A DNA stretch of 64,000 nt. Origin: Advenella mandrilli (lineage in GTDB: Bacteria > Pseudomonadota > Gammaproteobacteria > Burkholderiales > Burkholderiaceae_B). Below, one piece after another: positions 27,605 through 36,828 of the stretch (position 1 is the first letter of the stretch; every line of letters starts with the position of its first letter). The stretch lies in assembly GCF_016595155.1 (NCBI RefSeq), contig NZ_JAENGP010000002.1, positions 124,001 to 188,000 of the forward strand, written 5' to 3'. A program made the translations under genes and the position numbers. A model generated the notes under the pieces. That model was not told the origin of the DNA. It ran no database searches and saw only the letters and a list, made by a program, of their open reading frames with translations.

Positions 27605-28612
27605 ATGCTTAAACCTAATAAATTCATCTCAGCAAGTATTTTTTCCCTGGCTATCCTGGGCCTGGCCCAATCTGCTCAGGCTGCTGACACCCCTCAATGT
27701 GAAGTTAACCGGCCTGTCAATATTGGTGGCATGACCTGGGAATCCAATCTCATATTGGCCGAAGTAGAAAGCTATATCTTGCAAAAAGGCTATGGTTGCA
27801 AAACCGATATCCTGCCTACCGAAACCCTGTCAGCCATTGCCGCCCTTGAGCGCGGTGATCTCGATATCAAACCCGAAATCTGGCTCAATAGCGAACGAGA
27901 CCCCTGGGAAAAAGCGGTAGCAAGCGGTAAAGTCAAAGCCATCGGTTCACTTTTCACGGGCGGTGAAGCCTGGTACATACCAAAATACACGGCAGAAAAA
28001 TACCCTGACATCAAAACCCCCACCGACCTGCTTAAATACAAAGACAAATTCAAAGACCCCGAAGACCCTTCCAAAGGCCGTATCTTTGGTTGCCCGGCCG
28101 GCTGGAGCTGCGAAGTGGTTACCAATAACCTGCATAAAGCCCTTAAGCTGAACAACGATTTCAATATGTATTCACCAGGCACGGGTGCCGCACAAAAAGC
28201 CGCCCTCATGTCTGCCTATAAACGCAAGCAGGATATTGCCTTCTACTACTGGTATCCAACCCCGCTGGTTGGTTCGCTTGACCTGGTAGAGCTTGAAATG
28301 CCTGTACACGATGAAAAAACATTCACTTGCCTAACGGCCATCGACTGTCCCGATCCGCAACCATCCGCCTACCCCACCACGCCTGTTTATACCGGTATTA
28401 ACGTAGAGTTTTCCAAACAGGCTCCTAAATTAGCCGAATTTCTCTCGAAAATAGCCCTGCCAGTTAACGTTCTTGATGCAGCGCTGGCACGTATGGAAGA
28501 AACGGGTGATGACGCCAGCGACATCGCCACATGGTTCCTGAAAAACCATGCCGAAACATGGACACAATGGGTTCCTGAAGACGTTGCAAAACGCGTTCAG
28601 GCTTCACTGTAA
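27605..28612 (+). CDS. proX: Glycine betaine/proline-binding protein ProX
   Basis: A 335-residue periplasmic OpuAC-type binding protein. The signal peptide ends AQSAQA (about residue 26). ERGDLDIKPEIWL and GCPAGWSCEVVTNNL fit the betaine-binding family, and aromatic residues such as W44 and those in FYYWYPTP would form the cation-pi box for quaternary ammonium. It is first in proX-proW-proV, inverse to E. coli's V-W-X order. A GGAGG-like site precedes the ATG. Confidence 0.9.
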   Translation: MLKPNKFISASIFSLAILGLAQSAQAADTPQCEVNRPVNIGGMTWESNLILAEVESYILQKGYGCKTDILPTETLSAIAALERGDLDIKPEIWLNSERDPWEKAVASGKVKAIGSLFTGGEAWYIPKYTAEKYPDIKTPTDLLKYKDKFKDPEDPSKGRIFGCPAGWSCEVVTNNLHKALKLNNDFNMYSPGTGAAQKAALMSAYKRKQDIAFYYWYPTPLVGSLDLVELEMPVHDEKTFTCLTAIDCPDPQPSAYPTTPVYTGINVEFSKQAPKLAEFLSKIALPVNVLDAALARMEETGDDASDIATWFLKNHAETWTQWVPEDVAKRVQASL

Positions 28613-28714
28613 TATAACCCGTCACAATAAAAACATGATAACGCCCGGCCTTTTTCCTCCACAGGAAAAAGGTTGCGGCTTGTCACATCATTAATTAGAA
28701 AAAACGGACCTTAT

Positions 28715-29572
28715 ATGTTCCCAGAAATCATTTCCTCACGCAGCGTTCGTGACAGTATCGACGGTTTTGTCGATTACCTGGTCATCAATTATGCCGATGG
28801 CCTGAACCGCATGTCCGAACCCATTCTGGCCGCCCTGGTATGGCTTGAGCAACTGTTACGTAACGCTCCCTGGTGGAGCATCATTATCCTCACCATGCTT
28901 CTTGCCTATGGCATGAGCCGTCGCATTGCATTCAGTTTTGGCATGGGTGCCCTGCTCTTTTTGCTGGGCGCCATGGGGCTATGGGATGCTGGCATGCAAA
29001 CCCTGTCACTCATGATTATGGCTACCGGCATTTCCATTATTATTGGCATTCCCATGGGTATTTTCATGGCCAAATTTAACCGTTTACGCTCGGTTATGCT
29101 GCCTATACTGGACATCATGCAAACCATGCCCAGCTTCGTCTACCTGATCCCGGTCGTGATGCTTTTTGGCCTGGGTAAAATTCCGGCCATTATTGCCACG
29201 GTTATTTATGCCGTGCCACCGGTTATCCGCTTAACCGATCTTGGCATTCGCCTGGTTGACGCCGAAGTGCTTGAAGCCTCGCGTGCCTTTGGCGCCTCCA
29301 GCACCCAACAGTTGTTTGGTGTGCAAATTCCCCTGGCCCTGCCCAATATCATGGCGGGCATTAACCAAACCACCATGATGGCACTTTCAATGGTGGTTAT
29401 TGCCTCCATGATTGGTGCCCGTGGCCTGGGGTATGAAGTCTTGCTGGGTATCAACCGCCTTGAAGTGGGACGCGGTTTACTGGCCGGTCTAGGTATTGTC
29501 ATTCTGGCTGTCATTTTTGACCGTATTACCCAATCTTATGGAAAACGCAAGCAAATCAGGGGTGTTCAATGA
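28715..29572 (+). CDS. proW: Glycine betaine/proline ABC permease ProW
   Basis: A 285-residue inner-membrane permease. It has an N-terminal region of about 60 residues, then helices. The EAA loop region is AEVLEASRAFGASSTQQLFGVQIPLALPNIMAGINQTTMMALSMVVIASMIGARGLG, diagnostic of ProW/OpuAB. ATG 28715 has a GGA upstream; an earlier TTG at 28673 is less likely. It overlaps proV by 4 nt. Confidence 0.92.
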   Translation: MFPEIISSRSVRDSIDGFVDYLVINYADGLNRMSEPILAALVWLEQLLRNAPWWSIIILTMLLAYGMSRRIAFSFGMGALLFLLGAMGLWDAGMQTLSLMIMATGISIIIGIPMGIFMAKFNRLRSVMLPILDIMQTMPSFVYLIPVVMLFGLGKIPAIIATVIYAVPPVIRLTDLGIRLVDAEVLEASRAFGASSTQQLFGVQIPLALPNIMAGINQTTMMALSMVVIASMIGARGLGYEVLLGINRLEVGRGLLAGLGIVILAVIFDRITQSYGKRKQIRGVQ

Positions 29573-30960
29573 GCAAAATAGAAATCAGGCATATTTACAA
29601 AATATTCGGCAAGCACCCTGAAAAATGGCTGGATGCCGTTAAACAGGGCATGAGCAAAGAAGAATTGCTGGCCAAAAGCCAGCATACCCTGGGCCTGAAA
29701 GATATTTCCCTGAATATTGAAGAAGGCAGCATTTATGTCATCATGGGCCTGTCAGGTTCTGGCAAGTCCACCCTGATCCGGCACTTTAACCGGCTCATCG
29801 AACCCACTTCGGGACAGATTCTGGTCGATGGCACCGATGTCACACAGCTGGGCAAAAAAGAGCTGGAAAAATTCCGTCAGAAAACCATGAGCATGGTGTT
29901 TCAGCGCTTCGGCCTGCTACCCCATAAAACCACTCTGGAAAACGCGGCTTACGGGCTGAATATCCAGGGTGTTAGCAAAGACAAGGCACAGGAAACCGCC
30001 CGTTACTGGCTTGAACAGGTTGGGCTGGCGGGTTTTGAAAATCAATACCCCAACCAGTTGTCGGGTGGTATGCAGCAACGGGTTGGTCTGGCCCGCGCCC
30101 TGGCCACCGATGCTGAAATTTTGCTCATGGACGAGGCTTTTTCGGCCCTTGACCCGCTGATTCGCCGTGAAATGCAAAACCAGCTACTGGAACTGCAATC
30201 ACGCCTGAACAAAACCATCGTGTTCATTACCCACGACCTGGATGAAGCATTGCGGCTGGGTAACCGGATTGCCATTTTAAAAGACGGTGAACTCATTCAG
30301 GAAGGCACCCCTGAAGATATCCTGCTGTCGCCCAACAATGAATATGTTGAAGCCTTCCTGCATGACGTCAACCGCAGCAAAATCCTGAATGCAGGGCATG
30401 CCGTTAATAAAACCCGCTTAACCTTAACCATGCGGACCCGTCCAGCGCTGGCACTGGAAAGAATGAAGCAGTATGACTACCAGTTCGCACCGGTCCTGGA
30501 TGGCAACCTGATTGCCGGTATCCTGCATTTTAGCGATACCGAACAGGCAGTCAAAAGCGGGCTGCGCGATATTTCCAGCATGGTCAAGGATATTATCAGT
30601 GTGCCGGCCAGTACCGGTCTGGATGCCGTGCTGACCCATATGCTACAGTCAACCCAGCCAGTTGCGGTTACCGATGAAAACGACCAATTTCTGGGCATGA
30701 TGTCACGGGCCAAAGTGGTGGAACTGGTATCCACCGATACACCCAATACTGAATCGCCAGATGAAGGCAAGCAGCCTATTTCAGCAACCCCTGAGGCCGG
30801 ACAAAGCGACAGTGGTAACACGGGCGGCACGGCCCCAGCAGAAACCGCGCCATCTACCGCCAACCCTGAAACCGTGGTAGCCCCGGAAGTGGACGTTGAT
30901 ACAGAAAAAATCAACGCAGAAAAACCGGCTTCTGAAGAGCCCAGGAAACCGGCTGCCTGA
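29569..30960 (+). CDS. proV: Glycine betaine/proline ABC ATPase ProV with extended C-terminus
   Basis: A 463-residue ATPase, longer than the usual 400. Walker A is GLSGSGKST, signature LSGGMQQRVGLARAL, Walker B LLMDEAFSALDP, H-loop FITHDLDEA. A pair of CBS domains occupies about residues 280-385 (RPALALERMKQYDYQFAPVLDGN; ISVPASTGLDAVLTHML), giving ionic-strength sensing. After the CBS pair comes a tail of about 70 residues rich in Thr, Ala, Pro, Glu and Ser, of low complexity and not part of the core family. A hairpin follows the stop. Confidence 0.93.
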   Translation: MSKIEIRHIYKIFGKHPEKWLDAVKQGMSKEELLAKSQHTLGLKDISLNIEEGSIYVIMGLSGSGKSTLIRHFNRLIEPTSGQILVDGTDVTQLGKKELEKFRQKTMSMVFQRFGLLPHKTTLENAAYGLNIQGVSKDKAQETARYWLEQVGLAGFENQYPNQLSGGMQQRVGLARALATDAEILLMDEAFSALDPLIRREMQNQLLELQSRLNKTIVFITHDLDEALRLGNRIAILKDGELIQEGTPEDILLSPNNEYVEAFLHDVNRSKILNAGHAVNKTRLTLTMRTRPALALERMKQYDYQFAPVLDGNLIAGILHFSDTEQAVKSGLRDISSMVKDIISVPASTGLDAVLTHMLQSTQPVAVTDENDQFLGMMSRAKVVELVSTDTPNTESPDEGKQPISATPEAGQSDSGNTGGTAPAETAPSTANPETVVAPEVDVDTEKINAEKPASEEPRKPAA

Positions 30961-30975
30961 GCGCTTAATACTCCC

Positions 30976-30995
30976 CCCGTCCAAGAAAGGACGGG
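30976..30995 (+). terminator. Hairpin after proV
   Basis: A 7-bp perfect stem (cccgtcc / ggacggg) with a 6-nt loop, 15 nt after the proV stop. No T run follows. It is part of a REP-like stretch that continues with cgttcccatgct. Confidence 0.45.
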
Positions 30996-30997
30996 TC

Positions 30998-31080
30998 CTC
31001 GTTCCCATGCTCTGAACTGACCCCAAAAAGTTGGACACCTATTTAACTTATTGGGGTCAGTTCACTCCAGCGTAGGAATG
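30998..31080. repeat. REP-like palindrome interrupted by a mini insertion element
   Basis: cgttcccatgctc (31000-31012) and ctccagcgtaggaatg (31065-31080) become one imperfect palindrome if the intervening 52-bp element plus one copy of CTC are removed. The joined sequence resembles a repeat that I recall as common in beta- and gammaproteobacteria. It lies between convergent proV and the yadH-like gene. Confidence 0.55.
31013..31064. mobile_element. 52-bp MITE-like remnant with IS3-type ends
   Basis: Perfect 14-bp terminal inverted repeats (tgaactgaccccaa at 31013-31026, inverse at 31051-31064) flank 24 bp, and the whole is bordered by a 3-bp direct repeat CTC (31010-31012 and 31065-31067). 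The left end continues aaagttggacacc, which resembles ends of IS3-family elements. No transposase is encoded. The hairpin may also act as a terminator for the two convergent operons. Confidence 0.6.
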
Positions 31081-31100
31081 CCTACCAGTGAACACCTATC

Positions 31101-31862
31101 CTACTGCTTAAGCTTGTATCCCGTCTTGAATATCCACGCGATAAATGCCGTGCATACAATTAAAAAAACGGCAATCATCGTCAAACTAATCACCGGGCTG
31201 ACATCAGACACCCCGTAAAAACTCCAGCGAAAACCGCTAATCAAATACACGACCGGGTTAAGCAAAGCAATCTTCTGCCAGACTTCGGGCAGCATATCAA
31301 TGGAATAAAACGCACCGCCCAAGAAGGTCAAGGGTGTAATCACCATGAGGGGAATAATTTGCAGTTTTTCAAAGCCATCGGCCCATAAGCCAATAATAAA
31401 GCCAAACATGCTAAACGTAACGGCGGTTAACACCAGAAAAAACAGCATCCAGACCGGATGCAAAACCTCATAATCAACAAACAGCCGGGCGGTTAGTAAA
31501 ATTAACAGGCCCAGTAAAATGGTTTTACTGGCGGCGGCACCCACATAACCCAGGATAACCTCTATAAACGACACCGGTGCCGACAGCACTTCATAAATGG
31601 TGCCAGACCAGCGCGGCATATAAATACCAAACGAGGCATTGGCAATGCTGGTACTTAACAAAGACATCATGACCAGACCGGGAATAATAAAAGCCCCGTA
31701 ACTGACGCCATCCACTTCACCCATACGGGAACCGATTGCCGCACCAAAAACAATAAAATACAGGGAGGTGGACAATACCGGTGAAACAATGCTTTGCGTT
31801 AAGGTACGCAGGGCCCGGGCCATTTCAAACAGATAAATGGATTTGATGGCGTACCAGTTCAT
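31101..31862 (-). CDS. ABC-2 type transporter permease (YadH-like)
   Basis: A 253-residue inner-membrane protein with six hydrophobic helices and an ABC-2 membrane pattern: [39 protein letters not shown] and [36 protein letters not shown]. Close in pattern to E. coli YadH (256 residues). It overlaps the ATPase gene by 4 nt. The exported substrate is unknown, probably a lipid- or polysaccharide-like molecule or a drug. Confidence 0.88.
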   Translation of the reverse strand: MNWYAIKSIYLFEMARALRTLTQSIVSPVLSTSLYFIVFGAAIGSRMGEVDGVSYGAFIIPGLVMMSLLSTSIANASFGIYMPRWSGTIYEVLSAPVSFIEVILGYVGAAASKTILLGLLILLTARLFVDYEVLHPVWMLFFLVLTAVTFSMFGFIIGLWADGFEKLQIIPLMVITPLTFLGGAFYSIDMLPEVWQKIALLNPVVYLISGFRWSFYGVSDVSPVISLTMIAVFLIVCTAFIAWIFKTGYKLKQ

Positions 31863-32803
31863 TTTGCCTCCCGAACCAGATTCACAAAAATTTCTTCCAG
31901 TGAGCTTTCTTTTGATTTCAGGTCAGAAAACTCAATCTTTAATTGATCCAGCCTTTTCATGAATGAAGCAATACCAAGCTGCTGGCCATGTTCTTGTTGC
32001 GTATCATAGGTATAAATCAGTGTTTTACCCTCATTAACCAGGCCCAATTGATAGCTTGCCAGTTCAGGCGGGATAAACATTAAGGCCTTGTCCAGCTGTA
32101 TATGCAATTCTTTTTTACCCAGCTGATGCATGAGTTTTTCCTTTTCTTCAATCAACATGATTTCACCCTGATTAATCACGGCGATACGGTCGGCCATATC
32201 TTCCGCTTCTTCAATATAGTGCGTGGTAAGAACGATGGTGACGCCATTTTCCTGTAACTTTCGCACCATGCGCCACATATCATGGCGCAGCTCAACATCA
32301 ACCCCGGCAGTGGGTTCATCAAGAAACAGCAAAACAGGCTCATGGGCCAGGGCCTTGGCAATTAATACCCGCCTTTTCATGCCACCCGACAGGCTCAGGA
32401 TTTTATTGTTACGTTTGTCCCACAACGATAAATCCCGCAATATTTTTTCAATCAGTTCCGGATTGGCAGGTTTGCCAAACAGGCCCCGGCTGAAGCTGAC
32501 CGTTGCCCATACCGTTTCAAATGAATCGGTCAGCAACTCTTGTGGCACCAGGCCAATTTTGGGCCTTATCTGCCTGAAATCACGGCCAATATCATAGCCG
32601 TCTACGGTCACCGAACCGCTGCTGGCATTCACCAGCCCCGTGATAATGCCAATCATGGTGGTTTTACCGGCACCATTGGGGCCCAGTAAAGCCAAAAGCT
32701 CACCTCGTTTAATATCCAGATCCACCCCTTTAAGGGCGCTGAAGCCATTTTTGTACGTTTTATTCAACTGCCTGACAGAAACGATTACATCTGCATCTTT
32801 CAT
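31859..32803 (-). CDS. ABC-2 type transporter ATPase (YadG-like)
   Basis: A 314-residue ATPase: Walker [10 protein letters not shown], signature [15 protein letters not shown], Walker [18 protein letters not shown]-loop [15 protein letters not shown]. Overall pattern and length fit E. coli YadG (308 residues). It is the first gene of a two-gene minus-strand operon, divergent from the methyltransferase gene. Confidence 0.9.
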   Translation of the reverse strand: MKDADVIVSVRQLNKTYKNGFSALKGVDLDIKRGELLALLGPNGAGKTTMIGIITGLVNASSGSVTVDGYDIGRDFRQIRPKIGLVPQELLTDSFETVWATVSFSRGLFGKPANPELIEKILRDLSLWDKRNNKILSLSGGMKRRVLIAKALAHEPVLLFLDEPTAGVDVELRHDMWRMVRKLQENGVTIVLTTHYIEEAEDMADRIAVINQGEIMLIEEKEKLMHQLGKKELHIQLDKALMFIPPELASYQLGLVNEGKTLIYTYDTQQEHGQQLGIASFMKRLDQLKIEFSDLKSKESSLEEIFVNLVREAK

Positions 32804-32875
32804 GCTTTTCCCTGAGTTTTTAATACGCTATGATTATCCTATCTTTTTTAACATTCTTTATAGCACTTTACTATT

Positions 32876-33511
32876 ATGTCCCCTGTTCCCGGTACCCGTG
32901 GCTATGCACAAAGGCCTGAAAAATTTGCCAAAGACTACGAGAGCGTCAGCTTTGAAAAAGTTCACAAACCTGTCATACGCCATTATCCCATTCATGACAA
33001 ACTGGCCAGCATTCTGGATATTGGTGCCGGTACCGGTCGCGATGCAGCCGCTTTAGCACGGGCAGGCCACTTTGTAGATGCCGTGGAACCCACCGCTGGC
33101 ATGCGTGAAAACGGCCAACAATTACATGCCAATGAACAGATCAACTGGATTGACGACAACCTGCCGCATTTGCACAAGATTACCGCCAGCCACAAAAAAT
33201 ATGATCTGCTACTGCTAACCGCAGTATGGATGCACCTTACCCCCGCAGAAAGGGAAACCGCCATGACCACCTGCAAAAGCCTGTTGCTGCCCCAAGGCGT
33301 GATTTCCCTGTCCCTGCGCCACGGCCCGGTTCCACCCGACCGCCATATGTTTGATGTGCCCGATGAAGAAGTGATCGCACTGGGCAAGGCGCATGGCCTA
33401 CAGCTGCTGCACCATAGTGTCCATAAAGGCGACACCCTGGGGCGTAATGACATCCACTGGAGCTATGTCGTTTTTTCGGCAGATGCTTCCTCTCAACCCA
33501 ATCACCCATAA
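32876..33511 (+). CDS. Class I SAM-dependent methyltransferase
   Basis: A 211-residue methyltransferase. Motif I ILDIGAGTGR is at residues 46-55, the acidic residue of motif II lies in VDAVEPT, and YDLLLLTAVWMHL is the motif IV region. The substrate is unknown. A small gap (16 nt) separates it from nnrD, suggesting co-transcription. Confidence 0.85.
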   Translation: MSPVPGTRGYAQRPEKFAKDYESVSFEKVHKPVIRHYPIHDKLASILDIGAGTGRDAAALARAGHFVDAVEPTAGMRENGQQLHANEQINWIDDNLPHLHKITASHKKYDLLLLTAVWMHLTPAERETAMTTCKSLLLPQGVISLSLRHGPVPPDRHMFDVPDEEVIALGKAHGLQLLHHSVHKGDTLGRNDIHWSYVVFSADASSQPNHP

Positions 33512-33527
33512 TAAATTTTAACTTTAA

Positions 33528-34385
33528 ATGATTACTGAAATTGCCAGTTTTGCCCAACAACATTTTCCTGACCTGTGCCGTGCCCGCCCGCTTGACACCC
33601 ATAAAGGCACATTTGGCACGCTCGGCATTCTGGCCGGAGGCAAAAACATGGTGGGCGCCGCCCTGCTGGCAGCCCGGGCCGCCCTCAAGCAAGGAACCGG
33701 CCGGGTTCATATCGGGTTTTCACAAGAAAACCAGCCACTGGAAGCAGACCCGATACAGCCCGAATTAATGCTGAATACAGCCGGCAAACTGCTGGGTAAA
33801 GACGATATCACCGTATGGGTGGCCGGTTGTGGCATGGGCTTGACCCCCCTGGCACAAAACTGCCTGGCCACCCTGTTCAACCGTTACCCCAATGCCCCCA
33901 TCGTACTGGATGCCGATGCCTTAACCCTGCTGTCCGAACATGCTTTTTCGCTTTCCCATGAAAAAGCACCCCTGGTGCTAACACCCCATCCCAGCGAAGC
34001 CGCCAGGCTGCTGGGCTGCACGGCCGCTGACATTCAAAAAGACCGCCAGCAGGCTGCCCGCCAGATTTCTGCCAAATATGCGGCCTGGACGGTGTTAAAA
34101 GGTTATCAAACGGTTATCTGTACCCCTGCAAGTGAGATCACAGTTAATCATAGCGGCAACCCGGGTTTATCCACAGCCGGTACCGGTGATGTGCTGGCAG
34201 GCATGATTGGCGCCTGCCTGGCACAGGGCATTACGGCAGAACAGGCCATTGCCGGTGCCGTCTGGCTGCATGGTGCCGCTGCCGATTATCTGGTATCACA
34301 GGGTATTGGCCCCATTGGCATGACCGCAGGTGAAGTGCTGGAAGCCGCCAGAACGGTGCGCAACCTGATTACCATCCAGGCTTAA
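33528..34385 (+). CDS. nnrD: ADP-dependent (S)-NAD(P)H-hydrate dehydratase
   Basis: A 285-residue enzyme that repairs hydrated NAD(P)H. It equals the C-terminal half of the bifunctional YjeF/Nnr protein. Motifs are KGTFGTLGILAGGKNMVGAALLAARAAL (residues 26-53), LTPHPSEAARLL (151-162) and NPGLSTAGTGDVLAG, with D221 in the ribokinase-like active site. The epimerase half (NnrE) is not fused and is not in the window. It is followed by a strong terminator shared with ddh. Confidence 0.92.
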   Translation: MITEIASFAQQHFPDLCRARPLDTHKGTFGTLGILAGGKNMVGAALLAARAALKQGTGRVHIGFSQENQPLEADPIQPELMLNTAGKLLGKDDITVWVAGCGMGLTPLAQNCLATLFNRYPNAPIVLDADALTLLSEHAFSLSHEKAPLVLTPHPSEAARLLGCTAADIQKDRQQAARQISAKYAAWTVLKGYQTVICTPASEITVNHSGNPGLSTAGTGDVLAGMIGACLAQGITAEQAIAGAVWLHGAAADYLVSQGIGPIGMTAGEVLEAARTVRNLITIQA

Positions 34386-34394
34386 CTCAAAAAA

Positions 34395-34423
34395 AAAGCC
34401 CCGCCATTTACAGGCAGGGCTTT
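34395..34423. terminator. Rho-independent terminator between nnrD and ddh
   Basis: aaagccccgcc (34395-34405) pairs with ggcagggcttt (34413-34423) with one mismatch and a 7-nt loop. Read on the minus strand it is followed by a T run of at least eight, so it is a canonical terminator for ddh. Read on the plus strand the T run is short. Confidence 0.8.
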
Positions 34424-34455
34424 GATAAAATATATACTTTAAATATTAAATATTT

Positions 34456-35442
34456 TTACAGCAACTCTTTGCGCAACTGTGCCGCACTTTTGGGCGACAA
34501 CAGGCCGGGTGGCACATCAAAAGCGGTTTTCGCGCCAGTTTGCCCCATCTGGTTCAGCTTATAAGCCGCGCGGGCATACGCAACCAGCACACTGGAGGTA
34601 AATTCGGGGTTGCTATCCAGCGCCAGTGAATATTCCATCACCTGGTTAGTGCCGGCACCGGTTTTACCACTGCGAATCACAAACCCGCCATGCGGCATGG
34701 CGGCATGGTCACGCTTGAGTTCTTCTTCGGTAATAAAGCTAACCGTGGTATCGTAATCGGCAAAATAATCGGGCATGGTCACAATAGACTGTTCCACTTC
34801 GCTGGCACTGGCGCCTTCAGCCAACACCACATAACAATCACGCTTGTGTTTTTCACGGGTGCTTAAAACAGGCATGCTGCCACTGCGCACTTTGTCCATT
34901 GCCTCGGTAACCGGAATGGTGTATTGCACACCGGCCTTGACACCCGGCAAGCGGCGAATGGCATCAGAATGCCCCTGGCTTAAACCCTTGCCCCAAAACG
35001 TATAAGTGGCGCCCTCTGGCAAAATGGCCTCGCCAAACAGGCGATTAATTGAAAACAGGCCCGGGTCCCAACCAATGGCAATTAAAGAAGTATTGCCTGC
35101 CAGTTCGGCCGAATTGTTAACCGCTTCAAAATACTCGGGAATTTTGGCATGGGTGTCAAAACTGTCAACCGTATTGAACAAGGCAGAAAGGGCCGGCCCC
35201 TGTTCGGGCAAATCGCTTTTTGAACCACCACATAACACCAGAACATCTATTTTGTCCTGGAATTGGCCAATGTCATCCAGCTTGTAAACCGGCACATTTT
35301 GATTGACCAATGAAACACTTTCCGGGTCACGGCGTGTAAAAACAGCCACCAATTCCATATCGGGTGTTTTGGCAATGGCCAGTTCCGTACCACGGCCCAA
35401 ATTGCCGTAACCGGCAATACCCACTCTGATTTTTTCACTCAT
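34456..35442 (-). CDS. ddh: Meso-diaminopimelate D-dehydrogenase
   Basis: A 328-residue NADPH-dependent enzyme that interconverts tetrahydrodipicolinate and meso-diaminopimelate, a one-step shortcut to the cell-wall and lysine precursor. The Rossmann motif GYGNLGRG is at residues 11-18. VDSFDTHAKIPEYFE, IGWDPGLFSINRL, GKGLSQGHSDAIRR and MPHGGFVIRSGKTG are family hallmarks. Distribution of ddh is patchy and it usually coexists with the succinylase pathway; no other lysine genes are in the window. Single-gene transcript. Confidence 0.95.
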   Translation of the reverse strand: MSEKIRVGIAGYGNLGRGTELAIAKTPDMELVAVFTRRDPESVSLVNQNVPVYKLDDIGQFQDKIDVLVLCGGSKSDLPEQGPALSALFNTVDSFDTHAKIPEYFEAVNNSAELAGNTSLIAIGWDPGLFSINRLFGEAILPEGATYTFWGKGLSQGHSDAIRRLPGVKAGVQYTIPVTEAMDKVRSGSMPVLSTREKHKRDCYVVLAEGASASEVEQSIVTMPDYFADYDTTVSFITEEELKRDHAAMPHGGFVIRSGKTGAGTNQVMEYSLALDSNPEFTSSVLVAYARAAYKLNQMGQTGAKTAFDVPPGLLSPKSAAQLRKELL

Positions 35443-35567
35443 GCAATCGTTCTCCGTTTAAAGAAAACAATTTTAACCGCAATTGCGACCCGAGTTTTAC
35501 GCATGACAGATCACCAGCCATGTTAATGACCCCCTTACATCCACATTCAGGTCGCCACGACTGGATT

Positions 35568-36767
35568 TTACGTTTCGCAAGGCGGGCTGGATTCGGGCAA
35601 AAAACCCACTTCACGCAAGATTTCTTCGGTATGTTCGCCCAAATTGGGTGCATGCCGGTAAATACCGGGCGGCGTACGCGAATAATTACCCACTGGTGCC
35701 ACCGTACGCAAACTGCCTTCGGTGGGATGTTCCAGTTTTACTATTTGCCCCGTGGCCTGCAAATGTGGGTCAAGCAAAAGGTCTTCCACCGTGTTCAAGG
35801 GGGCAACCGGAATATCCACTGCCGAAAGGGCTTCAACCCAATAAGCAACGGTATTGCCCAACACCACATCGGCCAGAAAACCATACACCTGGTTCACATG
35901 CCGTGCCCGGGACTCTACCGACTCAAACACAGAACCAGCTACCAACAGGTCCTGTCGCCCTACCAGAGCCAGAAAACGCTGCCAGTGCCCATCGGTATGC
36001 ACAATCACGCACACATAGCCGTCAGCAGCCTGATAAGGCTTGCGAGGTTCCACCAGCAGACGGGAATAACCCATTTCACCTTTGGACGGCTCAAATGTGG
36101 CACCACCAAGATGGTCATTCAGGACAAACTGCGCCATGGTTTCAAACATGGGAATTTCAATTGATTGCCCCTGCCCCGATTGCCGGCTTTCCAGTACGCC
36201 TGCCAGGCAGGCAACGCCCGCCTGCAGGCCCACAATACGATCGGCTATAGTCAGGGGTACATAACGGGGTGGCAAGCCCGTATGCTGGCTGTACAGGGCT
36301 GGAATACCCGTCATGCCCTGGATAAGATCATCATAGGCCGGCCTGCCGGCATAAGGACCGTTATCGCTAAATCCGTAGGCACCCACATATACAATCTGCG
36401 GATTAACAGCCTTTACCGCCTCATAAGACAGCCCCAGACGCGCCATTGCCTGTGGGCGCACATTGTATAAAAAAACATCGGCGGTTTTGGCCAGCGCCAG
36501 GCAGGCCTCACGCCCTTCCTGTGTTTTAAGATCCAGCATGACCGAACGCTTGTTGCGGTTAAGGTGCAGGAAATTGGCGCCCATGCCTTTATGCTGCCAA
36601 TAACCCATATTCCGGGTGGTATCCCCGGCGGGCGACTCAACCTTGATAACATCCGCCCCCAGATCCGCCAGAATCTGCGTGCTGAAAGGCCCCATCACTA
36701 CCGATGTCAGGTCAATAATGCGGATACCTTTAAGGGGGCCGCGGGGTTCTGAAGCAAGCATAGTCAT
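35568..36767 (-). CDS. CaiB/BaiF family CoA transferase
   Basis: About 399 residues. LKGIRIIDLTSVVMGPFSTQILADLGADVIKVE is the CoA-transferase III N-terminus; RPAYDDLIQ carries the catalytic Asp (D146). VRPQAMARLGL, VGAYGFSDNGPYAGRP and PVAPLNTVEDLL follow. The open frame runs back to 36920 but that part overlaps the PrpD-like gene; I take the start near 36767, with 36800 possible. It moves CoA between acyl groups, activating an organic acid. It forms a minus-strand operon with the PrpD-like and enoyl-CoA hydratase genes. Confidence 0.85.
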   Translation of the reverse strand: MTMLASEPRGPLKGIRIIDLTSVVMGPFSTQILADLGADVIKVESPAGDTTRNMGYWQHKGMGANFLHLNRNKRSVMLDLKTQEGREACLALAKTADVFLYNVRPQAMARLGLSYEAVKAVNPQIVYVGAYGFSDNGPYAGRPAYDDLIQGMTGIPALYSQHTGLPPRYVPLTIADRIVGLQAGVACLAGVLESRQSGQGQSIEIPMFETMAQFVLNDHLGGATFEPSKGEMGYSRLLVEPRKPYQAADGYVCVIVHTDGHWQRFLALVGRQDLLVAGSVFESVESRARHVNQVYGFLADVVLGNTVAYWVEALSAVDIPVAPLNTVEDLLLDPHLQATGQIVKLEHPTEGSLRTVAPVGNYSRTPPGIYRHAPNLGEHTEEILREVGFLPESSPPCET

Positions 36768-36828
36768 AATCTCTTCATCATTAACAAACTTTCCGGACAT
36801 AACGGACAGGAGGTTGATCATGTCATAT

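Noticed and set aside
31013-31064. Intact insertion sequence
   Set aside because: The element is only 52 bp and encodes no transposase, so it is listed as a remnant or mini-element.
35520-36250. Plus-strand open frames of 200 and 214 codons opposite the CoA transferase gene
   Set aside because: Antisense to a conserved enzyme, with repetitive His/Gln-rich composition typical of shadow frames.
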